Shown here piece after piece: positions 24,611 to 33,634 of a stretch of DNA of 64,000 nucleotides; the stretch's first letter is position 1, and each line of letters starts with the position of its first letter. The stretch is from Proales similis. Lineage: Eukaryota > Rotifera > Eurotatoria > Ploima > Proalidae. A program made the translations under genes and the position numbers. The stretch lies in assembly GCA_019059635.1 (NCBI GenBank), contig JAGVRJ010000014.1:496001-560000 (forward strand), in the 5' to 3' direction. Below the pieces are notes generated by a model. It searched no databases and had not been told where the DNA came from. It worked only from the letters and a program-made list of their open reading frames with translations.

Positions 24611-25259
24611 CTCCTTTGAAGCCTAACGCTTCAATTTATTAGAGTAATACTAGCTGCTTTTGCAACTCGAAAATAAAACTTTTTTCTACTTCTGGCCGGT
24701 TTTCATTCACAAAACTAAGCAATAATTTAAAATCGAGAAAATCGTTGCAGAAAATTATTGTTTCTAAGATCATTGGTTTTATTTATATTTTCTCTGAGAT
24801 AAGCAGCCTAAAAAGCAGTCTAGCAGGTAGCAATAAACTTGTTTCAAGCGAAATTCAGCCGAGAGAACATTCAAGCTACATATAGCTCAAAATTAGTCAA
24901 AAGGTCTGGGGAACCATTTATAAAAGGTTCTATTATCGAATTTTTACCCAACGCTTCTTAAAACCATTCAGGAAGGTCGCTTAATTTTCGACTTTTAATA
25001 TTCAAAGTTCTGGAGAGCTAGCATTAATTTCTCAGAGACTATTTGTTCCACATTTTACGGAAATGAAATGGAGTCTTGGTTGCATTAGCTAATGAAAAGG
25101 CTTGCTGTCCTGAACGGAATTTTACTTGATCGGAATGTTTTAGAATGCACACTTGTTTGGCCTTCTAGATCGTTTATATAAAACACACGGTTTGAAAGCT
25201 GTAAGAGTATTATTCGAGAAAGAAACGCACAGGGCGACTGCAGAAAATAAAAGTCTGAA
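24611..25259. other. Intergenic region upstream of DEG/ENaC gene 1
   Basis: AT-rich. It contains the MOB1 poly(A) signal (AATAAA near 24671) and the promoter of the downstream channel gene. No other feature is recognised. Confidence 0.4.
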
Positions 25260-26672
25260 ATGAAACCACAGTCGGAAAATCTCAGAAAACTTGCGACCGA
25301 GTTTTTCATCTCTTCGGGTATACATGGGCTGAAAAATTTGGTAAAGGCAAAGTACATACCGCTTAAGATAATGTGGCTATCAGCTTTCTTGTTGTCTGCC
25401 GGTCTGTGTGCATATTTCGGAATTTCCTCACTCATCAACTATTTCAGCTTCAAAGTTGTAACTTACACCAGAATTGTCGACCAACTGCCCACGCCATTTC
25501 CCGCCATCACGTTTTGTAATATGAACGCTTTGCAAATGCCAAGTGGGAAAGCGCTCTACAAAAAAGTTATTGCATCCAGTGGCCTAAACGAGAACATGTC
25601 CGATATTGTTCCGCTTTCGCTTTTTCTACAGAAAACCAACATTTTAACTCTACTTCATGCGACAAAATATTTGAGCTCGGAACAGCAGAAAAATCTGAGC
25701 ATGTCCCTGCAAGAAATGCTTATTGACTGTGAGCTTAACCAAAATCGTTGTCTTTTAACTGACTTTGACTGGAGTTTTCATCCCTTCTATGGAAACTGCT
25801 ACTCGTACAACGGCAAAAAGCCAACAGTTAAATTAAACTCATCAGGTGCAATTTCTGGCCTGCGAATGGAACTTTATTTGGGGCCGAACGAAAATGAAAG
25901 CCCGGGTTTCAGTATCTCAAATGGAATTGTGCTGTTCATTCACAATCAGTCGTACAATCCGAACCCCTCAGATGCTTTATTATTATCTGCCGGAACCTTG
26001 ACACAGATTTCTCTGCAAAGGCAAGAAATCAAACGCCAACCGTATCCTTACAGCGAATGTTTGAAACCTTTGGTTCACTCAGATGATTTCGATTCAGATA
26101 ATTACAGAGAGTTTATCAAGAGCGGTTTGGCTTATCGTCAATCGGACTGCTTGGAGTACTGCTTTACAAAAAATATGATCTCAAAATGTAGCTGCGCAGT
26201 CGGTTCGTTCGTTCAACTATTCCCTGGGGCGACGATCTGCAGCAACACTTCCTCTTTTAATTGCTATTTCACTTCGTTAGACTCTTTTTGGAAAAATAAC
26301 GAGTTTGGTCAATGTGGCTGTCCTCTTCAGTGCGATTCTTATTCTTACTCGACTTCAATGAATTCGGCCCAGTTCCCTTCAAAGGCTTATGCGCGATATT
26401 TGTCGAGGTTAATTAATCAGAGTAACCCAGACGATCTTGCTGATCAAATTTTAAGAGTCGATATCTTCTACGAGCACATGGGCTACACAGCCGTTGAGCA
26501 AATCGTTAAAACCACACTGATGGAGCTATTTTCTGGACTTGGAGGAACTCTAAGTCTTTTTCTCGGCTTTAAATTCGTTACCACGTGTGAGTTTGTCGAA
26601 CTCTTCATTGAAATTATTTTGTTTTTCTTAAGGAAAAACTCAAACATGTCTGCCGTATCGCCTGTTAGCTAA
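25260..26672 (+). CDS. DEG/ENaC-family ion channel subunit 1, intronless, 470 aa
   Basis: Degenerin/epithelial sodium channel-type trimeric channel subunit of the plasma membrane, with two membrane helices and a large cysteine-rich ectodomain. The cytoplasmic N terminus has the family His-Gly gating motif (SSGIHGLKNLVKA, about residue 22). TM1 is about 37-62 (MWLSAFLLSAGLCAYFGISS). It is followed by QLPTPFPAITFCN, the family's post-TM1 signature. The ectodomain has many paired Cys, including YRQSDCLEYCF and CSCAVGSF. The pre-TM2/TM2 region reads LFSGLGGTLSLFLGFKFV. The usual Gly-x-Ser selectivity filter is Gly-Phe-Lys here, which is atypical. The frame is a single exon. Gating stimulus is unknown; paralogue of the gene at 53262-54557. 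Confidence 0.93.
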   Translation: MKPQSENLRKLATEFFISSGIHGLKNLVKAKYIPLKIMWLSAFLLSAGLCAYFGISSLINYFSFKVVTYTRIVDQLPTPFPAITFCNMNALQMPSGKALYKKVIASSGLNENMSDIVPLSLFLQKTNILTLLHATKYLSSEQQKNLSMSLQEMLIDCELNQNRCLLTDFDWSFHPFYGNCYSYNGKKPTVKLNSSGAISGLRMELYLGPNENESPGFSISNGIVLFIHNQSYNPNPSDALLLSAGTLTQISLQRQEIKRQPYPYSECLKPLVHSDDFDSDNYREFIKSGLAYRQSDCLEYCFTKNMISKCSCAVGSFVQLFPGATICSNTSSFNCYFTSLDSFWKNNEFGQCGCPLQCDSYSYSTSMNSAQFPSKAYARYLSRLINQSNPDDLADQILRVDIFYEHMGYTAVEQIVKTTLMELFSGLGGTLSLFLGFKFVTTCEFVELFIEIILFFLRKNSNMSAVSPVS

Positions 26673-27134
26673 TTTATTTAACCAGGGTCTGAGCTAGTTG
26701 CGTTTCAAAACTTATCACAAGAAAAAGCTTTGCTTAAGAATAACGTAAAAGCAAGTCCAGACTTTCGAAATATGCGGTTAGCCGGTCCAAGCTCACTCGT
26801 TTTTTTCTTTTGAGTTTTCTTAATAAAATTTGAAAGCTTGAATCGAATTTGAAATGGCCTCTATTGGAATAAACGCTTTCTATTTTGCTCTCTCACTTTT
26901 GGAGGTCACTTTAGAAGCCAAGTCGAATAAATTATTGAGAATCAGCTGTTTGATTGGACAAGAAAATCAAATTGTTGATAATGATGGTAGTTTAATTTTA
27001 GCAACAAATTGCTCGCTCGAGAAAAGCAGGTTTCAAAGACAAATTAACCAACTCGTGGTATCGTATGCACTATACAAGTCAACTCGTGTTTAGTTGTGCG
27101 TGTGATTCTATTGCCTCCTCAACACCCGACACCG
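26673..27134. other. Intergenic region upstream of NUP210
   Basis: Holds the 3' UTR of DEG/ENaC gene 1 and the NUP210 5' region. An ATG-started open frame at 26854-27093 (79 codons) lies here. It has no recognised homology, ends just before the NUP210 frame, and is treated as leader sequence rather than a gene. Confidence 0.35.
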
Positions 27135-30100
27135 ATGAAAATGGAAAAAAAAATTCTAATCGGTGTAGTTCTGCTAGCGCTGCTAGCCGGATTCAACCAT
27201 GGACAGAGGCTTAACTCGCCCAAAGTGCTGCTGCCGTTTCATTCGTCCAATATGGTCAACTTTACTCTTGAAGTATTTTCTGAAGAGCCTCGATCGCAGC
27301 GTCGTGCTTGCTTTGCATGGAGTACGTCAAGACCCGATGTGGTCACCGTAAGCCCGATTGAGAACTCGCGCAACGAAGCAGTAGTCTGCTCTGAAAAGGC
27401 TCTGGTCACTGCCGTCTACAAATATCCAACTAGGACCCATTCAACTATTCTCGCACATGAATTCGGCTCAAACAAGGTGCTGCGTTGTGACGTGATTGTG
27501 GACAAAATCAATAGTATTAGAATTCGGCACACGACCACTTTTCTTTATCCCGAAGATTCGCCCGAAATATTTCAAGTCGAAGCGTTCGACTCTAAGAACA
27601 ATTCATTTTCAAACATAGAAGGCCTTGTATTTGAATGGTCTATAAAGCGTTACGACAACTTCAACAATGAGGACTCGGTTATCGCCCGGAATATCGAATT
27701 TGAGAACTCCGGCTACAAAGTCAGCGACTTTATTTACAACTTGGAAAAGAACGGTCAAAAATCGCATATGATTCTCATTGAGGGCTCCAAGACTGGAACA
27801 GTAAATATAAGCGCTAGGATGCTAGATCCCTTTTACCGAGGCCTTCAGACCGACCAAGTACTAGTGACTGTGGCGGCCAACGTTCTTCTCGAACCGCAAA
27901 GCCCAATTTACTTGATTAAAACAGCGAACGTTAAAGTGAGCGCTGTTAAGCTAAAGCAAAACTCAAAAGAGCCTTTAGAGCTGCCTTCAGCTCAATTTTA
28001 CTTGAGCATTGTTAACACCGAGGTAGTCAAGTTCGTCCAGGCAAACAGCAATGTGCTGCAGGCGCTTGATCTAGGCGAGAGTGAAGTGCAATTGATAGAC
28101 CGGAACATAAAAAAAGATGTGCCTCAAGAAGTGCCGTTTCCATCTCTCGCAATCCACGTGGTTAATCCCAAGTACATGGGAATAAGCATCAGGAATTGCT
28201 TTGGAGACGTGATGCAGATTGGACGAATCTATGAACTTGAAATTGAGCTCAGAGACGAGAGCATGCGCCTAATATATCCGTCGGAGAATCTTCTCATTCG
28301 AACTGAGTTGGATCCCTCGTATTTCGAGGTCATGCACACCTCAGCAAACGGATCTTATCTGCTTGTTCTACCTCTATTCAGAGGCAGGACTCGCATTCAA
28401 AGCCGCTTTTCTGGTACTCAGTCGAGTCAACTCTTTCAGGAGTTGGTAGCCCAACGGGATGTTCAGCTTGTTGATCCAATTAGCGCCATACCTCCACGAA
28501 TAGTTCTGGCCAACTCGTTTGTGCAAAAGTACAGCCTCCATCTGATGGTTTCAGGCGGAACCGGCAGCTATGTCTGGATTTCAAACGATCCATCGTTTGT
28601 GGCCGTCAATCAGAGCTCTTGGAGCGTGGAAATAGACACCAACCGTATTGGACAAACGATATTGACAATCCAAGATTCAACGAACAAACTAATTGAGACG
28701 CAAGTCGAGATAATCGTTGGCGAGCCGTTCAAGCTCTCTATCGAATCTTGTCCTCTTGAAACGGAGCTAAATCGGACGCTTCCATTAAAAATTAATTTCA
28801 TCGCCAAACTTAACGAACGCCAGGTTCGAGTGACTCATTGCAGTTTCTTGAATTTTTCAATCGATATCGACAATCCAAGCATTTTCTCGCTACGCGACCT
28901 GAGCCAAGTCCCTCAAGATGGCTCCTATTTGGCTTGCGCCGTCGCCAACTTGTATGCGTTTAACATGGGAAGCACAACTGCCCGAATAAGTGTCACTTCG
29001 GACCGATATAAGCAAAAGTTTGAAAGCGAGCCAGTCCAAATCACCTGCTTTCTACCTTTCAATTCACCCCGGAAGCAACTACTGATCGCCCTCAACAGTT
29101 ATGTGTTGCTTGGCTTTTACGGGGGACCATTGCTCGCTTCTTCTAGCCCCGACAGAGGGGACTTTAAAACGGACGTGTCAACCGAAATTATTTCGGGAGA
29201 TGTTCAGTCATCAGTGCTCGATATTCATCTTAAACAGACAACGTCCGGTGGGTTGGTTTATGAGTTCAAGTGCAACGAAAATTCGGCCACGGACTTCGCT
29301 GTCAAAGCAGTTATAAGAATCTCGCGTAAAGCGTCGACTGAAAATAGCTGCCCTCTGCAATTTAGCAAAGAGATTCAAATCCGATGCGCCATTCCTCGTT
29401 CGCTCAAACTTCGCTCTCTGTTCACTGGTCCAGAATGCGTCGAACAATCTTATTCAATCAAAGCAGACATCAAACGAAAGCTGCCGATTGAGATTCTCCT
29501 ACTGGACTTAGAGGGTAATGAGTTCGACAACTTCACATGGAGTTCACTTGAGTGGAGTCTTAGCGATCGCTCGAAGCTTAAACAAGACACCTCTGGCTCG
29601 GCAGTTCGGCTGACTCAGCTCTTTTCAAACTCCTCTTCGCAAACGTATTCAACTTTCTACTCCGACTGGCTTAGCACCACATCCAAACAAATATTCTTTC
29701 AGCTGTTCGATCCTACTGGAATAGTCGGAAAGGTTGATCTCCGCTGTAAACTCAACAGCCTCAATCTGAATGCACAGCTGCACATCGACCTGTTGAAAGG
29801 GGCCCAACTTGAACCACAGTCAATGAACATATTTTTCCATCCAAAGTATAAAGCGCAATTTAGGCTTGTAGGCGGCTCGGGTATTTTTGATGCATCTATT
29901 CGAGCCATTGGCGACTCCAAAAAGGAAATACTTCGAGTCGATGAAATCAGTTCAAACAAACTTTTAGTTTCTTCCAGTGCTTTGAGTGGAGCAGCTGAAA
30001 TTCAAGTAATTGACAAATGTATGAGCCCGTATGTTGTCAACGAGCAGAATTCAGTTGCGAACTTCGTTCTGCAGCCGAGCACAAAAGCGCAAGTTCGAAT

Positions 30101-33100
30101 CGTTCAAGCCGATGCGATAATTGTCGAAAGCAGCCATGATAAAGTACAAGTCAATCAAACGGTCACATTTAAAATAAAAATCAGAGACTCGTCGGGAAGT
30201 TTCATCGGACGAGAGTTGTTGAAACTTTTCAAGTTTGTCCATCATATTGAGGAAGAGTCCGGATCAATGAAAGCTGAGGCCAGCATTGAAAAGCTTGAGT
30301 CGCCAGATGACGACTCGGTGTTGTTTCATTTCAAGGCTTCTAGAGAAGGTCTTGTTCGACTACATTTTGAGTCCTTCTCAGATGTAGGCCAGAACAAGGC
30401 TTTTAGAAGTGTTCCAATCAAAATCGAAATCTATGCTGCGCTAGAAGCTTTTCCAAGCACCATCCGACTGGCCGTTGGGGCGATCTACCAAATCCATTTG
30501 AGAGGAGGACCTAGAAATGCGCAGATTAAATGGGAGCCGATCGATTCTGGAGTGGTGACGATCAAGGAGCGAGGGATATTAACTGCCAGTCGATTGGGAA
30601 ATACCCAAGTCAAAGTGACCGCCGCCGAATTCTGCCATTCCCAAGTAAATTGTGCCAATACAAAAGTCTATTCGAGTACTGCTTTTACAGTGCAAGTTGT
30701 CGAGCTGTACAATATTCAGATCCAAGTTCCCGTCAATGTGTTCGAATGCGGCGGCACAGTTCCGATTCATCTAACTGGCAACGATGAAACACTCGATCCT
30801 CTTCAATTTGCAACTGATCCCAACTTTCGAGTCGAATGGAATGTCGATAATCATAAAATTGCCCAACTCATGAGCCATTCGGATGGCTTAGATGGCATCG
30901 AAAGCAATTCGCATTCGTTCTATTTGAAATCAATATCATTTGGCCAGATTGTCTTGTCTGCAGTAGCAGTCAACAACTTTGGCTCCTTTAACCATTCGAC
31001 ATCAATAACGGTTCTAAATTCAGGCACATGCTTGGAGAAATGCAAGTCGATTGGCGATTCGATTCTCGTCACACCTGGCGCGAAATTTCAGCTTCCGGTC
31101 CCTCAAGCCAAAAATCATGATTCGGTAACGTTCGATAAAAGTGTGCCGGCCAACATGAGCTCGCAGGTATTTTGCTCAGAAGAAACTATTTATGTTGGTC
31201 CTCAAGGTCTCATAAACGTGGCCGAGGCGGTTACTAGCCTAGCGTCAAGTTGCATTTCCACAATAGTGGCCACAGTTAGTTTGATTGAAGACGCCAAGAC
31301 AATTAAAATTCCATATCTGATAAGCGTTCGACCAGCAGCATACTCTCAGATTTTTATTGACAGCACAATCAAAAGTCCAGATCGAGAACCGTTTGAGTTT
31401 AGATTGAGAATGGCTTATTTTGACGAACTTGGAAATCAATTCAATTTTGTGAAAGGAAAAGCTAAATATTTACTGAGTCAAGAGTCAATCGCAACGATAA
31501 GGCATCTGCAAATAGCCGAGCCATTTTTCAGTCAATTTTGGAACCGAACAGAAACAGACGCCACGATGGTTTCGAGTCAGCCTTCGAAAAAGAACACCCT
31601 TGAATTCCGACTTGTCCAGAAGGGAGATTTTTTCCTTAAGGTTGATTCATTGTTCAACGGATACTCTCGAACAACTTTCGTTGGTTTCAAGTCTGTAGAA
31701 CCGATGGGACAAACTAGAAACTTGGAATATGTGATAGGCCAGCCGATTTGCCTCGAATCAAATAGTCTTATTCTGGACCTAGGCTTACAAGACGAGAGCG
31801 ACCTCAAACAGTTGCCTGGATTGTCAAACATTCTGATTGGCACACACGCTACCGAATATCCAATTGAGTCTACAGACGGCCGTTTGAAAATAATTCCGTT
31901 TGAAGAGATTATTTTCCATTCAAATTACAGCTACATAAGTAACAGCAGAAATGACTGGAAATTTGCATTCTGGCCATCAGCACATGATGGCTCGGAGCCC
32001 AGTGCGGCCTGTCGTCAGAAGTTCGCCGGCTATTTCAGCAATATCAAGTTAGATCGCTCGATGTTTATCCCTTTTAGTTGCGAGGCCCGTTTCTTTACAG
32101 CTACGGGGCGAGAACTAGCAGTCCTAGGTCGCCTTGTTACTACAAGCGTCAATTATGAGCATCAACAATGGGTTTGTGAATTGAGATTTACAAGCAGCTC
32201 TAACCAGCTTCTTTACGATTTGACAGATGGCGACGAGCTACCTTCGCTTATACGAGTCTCTGTTGAGAGCAAATCACAGCGACTTGGATCGTCGGAAAAA
32301 AACTCATTTGATGTTGAATTTAGACCCGCGCTCAGTGTGCCTAACCAAAAAGTTGAAGTGAACTTATCTGCCATGAAAGAAAGAGCGACGATCTCAAAAG
32401 ACTTCAAGTTCACAGTAATGCTTCCTCCAAATCTGCTGGACACAGTCTCAATTCAAACCAATTGTCCCGAGCTGGTTCATGTTAGATCAACTCCAGTGAA
32501 ATTGTCTCCAACACGCTACGAATTTTCGGGCCGACTCGTGGACTTGACGATGCCAGCTCTCATCGAACAACTTGAAAAACACGGCGGCCAAATTCAAATT
32601 CAAATCGACAATGCAATATGCGATCAGAACGTGATTGTGCCCGTTCAATTTATATTTTCCGTTGATAGAAAGCAGCCGGATCGAACTCAAAGCTTTGCCT
32701 CGATGCTGTTTGAAATGCTCTCAGATCAGGTCATGTTTACGCTGATTATCTCGCTCGCAGTCGTTGTGCTGACTGCATCGTTTTTGGTTATTCGAGGGCA
32801 CGCAACCTATCCGACGAGTCGACCTGTTGTGAGTCCCAATCGAACTGGCCAGGTTGGCCTCGGAGACAACTCTTTCAATGCCTATCGGTATTTCGCTGAC
32901 GAGCAAGACTCGTTTCATGGCTCGGCCAGCAGCTCCTTTATAAAGCGAGAGAGCCAAAATTTCTCACCCAACCAAAGTCTGTTTGAATCGAACAATGCGA
33001 ATTTGTCACGTGAAGACTTAATAATCAGAAATCAAATGGGTAGATCTCAATCGGACAGAGTAACGCTGTTTTCAACTCCGACCTACCACCAGGACTCTGA

Positions 33101-33164
33101 TTCTCTTTGTTCAGACGCGCACCACCCTACGCAAGCCTTTTTTCATCGACGGGTGCCTCAGTGA
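27135..33164 (+). CDS. NUP210: Nuclear pore membrane glycoprotein 210 (NUP210/gp210), single exon, 2009 aa
   Basis: Type I membrane nucleoporin of the nuclear pore lumenal ring. The open frame extends upstream to 27096, but the first ATG is 27135, giving a clear signal peptide (KILIGVVLLALLAGFNHGQR). The body is a string of lumenal Ig-like/bacterial-Ig-like modules: LNSPKVLLPFHSSNMVNFTL at the start, and mid-protein segments such as VSGGTGSYVWISNDPSFVAV and VGAIYQIHLRGGPRNAQIKW. Many N-glycosylation sequons are present. One C-terminal membrane helix (about 1870-1892: VMFTLIISLAVVVLTASFLV) precedes a cytoplasmic tail rich in Ser, Asn and Gln. Length is close to vertebrate NUP210 (1887 aa). The absence of introns over 6 kb is notable next to the intron-rich chitinase gene. 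Confidence 0.93.
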   Translation: MKMEKKILIGVVLLALLAGFNHGQRLNSPKVLLPFHSSNMVNFTLEVFSEEPRSQRRACFAWSTSRPDVVTVSPIENSRNEAVVCSEKALVTAVYKYPTRTHSTILAHEFGSNKVLRCDVIVDKINSIRIRHTTTFLYPEDSPEIFQVEAFDSKNNSFSNIEGLVFEWSIKRYDNFNNEDSVIARNIEFENSGYKVSDFIYNLEKNGQKSHMILIEGSKTGTVNISARMLDPFYRGLQTDQVLVTVAANVLLEPQSPIYLIKTANVKVSAVKLKQNSKEPLELPSAQFYLSIVNTEVVKFVQANSNVLQALDLGESEVQLIDRNIKKDVPQEVPFPSLAIHVVNPKYMGISIRNCFGDVMQIGRIYELEIELRDESMRLIYPSENLLIRTELDPSYFEVMHTSANGSYLLVLPLFRGRTRIQSRFSGTQSSQLFQELVAQRDVQLVDPISAIPPRIVLANSFVQKYSLHLMVSGGTGSYVWISNDPSFVAVNQSSWSVEIDTNRIGQTILTIQDSTNKLIETQVEIIVGEPFKLSIESCPLETELNRTLPLKINFIAKLNERQVRVTHCSFLNFSIDIDNPSIFSLRDLSQVPQDGSYLACAVANLYAFNMGSTTARISVTSDRYKQKFESEPVQITCFLPFNSPRKQLLIALNSYVLLGFYGGPLLASSSPDRGDFKTDVSTEIISGDVQSSVLDIHLKQTTSGGLVYEFKCNENSATDFAVKAVIRISRKASTENSCPLQFSKEIQIRCAIPRSLKLRSLFTGPECVEQSYSIKADIKRKLPIEILLLDLEGNEFDNFTWSSLEWSLSDRSKLKQDTSGSAVRLTQLFSNSSSQTYSTFYSDWLSTTSKQIFFQLFDPTGIVGKVDLRCKLNSLNLNAQLHIDLLKGAQLEPQSMNIFFHPKYKAQFRLVGGSGIFDASIRAIGDSKKEILRVDEISSNKLLVSSSALSGAAEIQVIDKCMSPYVVNEQNSVANFVLQPSTKAQVRIVQADAIIVESSHDKVQVNQTVTFKIKIRDSSGSFIGRELLKLFKFVHHIEEESGSMKAEASIEKLESPDDDSVLFHFKASREGLVRLHFESFSDVGQNKAFRSVPIKIEIYAALEAFPSTIRLAVGAIYQIHLRGGPRNAQIKWEPIDSGVVTIKERGILTASRLGNTQVKVTAAEFCHSQVNCANTKVYSSTAFTVQVVELYNIQIQVPVNVFECGGTVPIHLTGNDETLDPLQFATDPNFRVEWNVDNHKIAQLMSHSDGLDGIESNSHSFYLKSISFGQIVLSAVAVNNFGSFNHSTSITVLNSGTCLEKCKSIGDSILVTPGAKFQLPVPQAKNHDSVTFDKSVPANMSSQVFCSEETIYVGPQGLINVAEAVTSLASSCISTIVATVSLIEDAKTIKIPYLISVRPAAYSQIFIDSTIKSPDREPFEFRLRMAYFDELGNQFNFVKGKAKYLLSQESIATIRHLQIAEPFFSQFWNRTETDATMVSSQPSKKNTLEFRLVQKGDFFLKVDSLFNGYSRTTFVGFKSVEPMGQTRNLEYVIGQPICLESNSLILDLGLQDESDLKQLPGLSNILIGTHATEYPIESTDGRLKIIPFEEIIFHSNYSYISNSRNDWKFAFWPSAHDGSEPSAACRQKFAGYFSNIKLDRSMFIPFSCEARFFTATGRELAVLGRLVTTSVNYEHQQWVCELRFTSSSNQLLYDLTDGDELPSLIRVSVESKSQRLGSSEKNSFDVEFRPALSVPNQKVEVNLSAMKERATISKDFKFTVMLPPNLLDTVSIQTNCPELVHVRSTPVKLSPTRYEFSGRLVDLTMPALIEQLEKHGGQIQIQIDNAICDQNVIVPVQFIFSVDRKQPDRTQSFASMLFEMLSDQVMFTLIISLAVVVLTASFLVIRGHATYPTSRPVVSPNRTGQVGLGDNSFNAYRYFADEQDSFHGSASSSFIKRESQNFSPNQSLFESNNANLSREDLIIRNQMGRSQSDRVTLFSTPTYHQDSDSLCSDAHHPTQAFFHRRVPQ

Positions 33165-33634
33165 GCATCAATGACTCGTTTCTGTTCTTCGTTCTGCTTT
33201 CTTGTAGAGTTTTGTCCTTATTTGTGTGTGTTTTCAATTTCTCTTTTTCTCTTTTTTTCCAATTTGAGTCTCTGAATGAATGAAAGCTGCAGGGTGCGCG
33301 AACTTAAGCAGACTCCTTTCACTTGCACTTGCTCACCCGTGCAGCTTTACTCGTTTTTGATTAAAATTTCAATTTAATATTCCATTTAATTTTGGCTACA
33401 AATCAGCGAATAATAAATGGAGTTTGGCTTTTGCAAAGCAGGTCAGCGTCATTATTTGGCTTTTTTTTTTAAAGTAAACAGCACCATAACAGACAACCTA
33501 CAATTTGCCTCGCTGACTCCAGGTTAAGTTGCGTCACCTGGTTTTGACCTGCCTTTGTTAACACCCTCCACGCGCTACTATTTAAACTGACTGACTCTGG
33601 CTCAGAATCATTTGGTCTGTTAGATCTCAAGAAA
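33165..33634. other. Intergenic region upstream of chitinase
   Basis: Pyrimidine-rich 3' UTR of NUP210, AATAAA near 33411 and the chitinase 5' region. No other feature is seen. Confidence 0.4.

Noticed and set aside
26854-27093. Separate 79-aa gene before NUP210
   Set aside because: No recognised features, lies in the short leader region, and its size is expected by chance in AT-moderate sequence.
27096-27134. Upstream GTG start for NUP210
   Set aside because: In an animal the first ATG at 27135 gives a proper signal peptide; GTG initiation is not supported.
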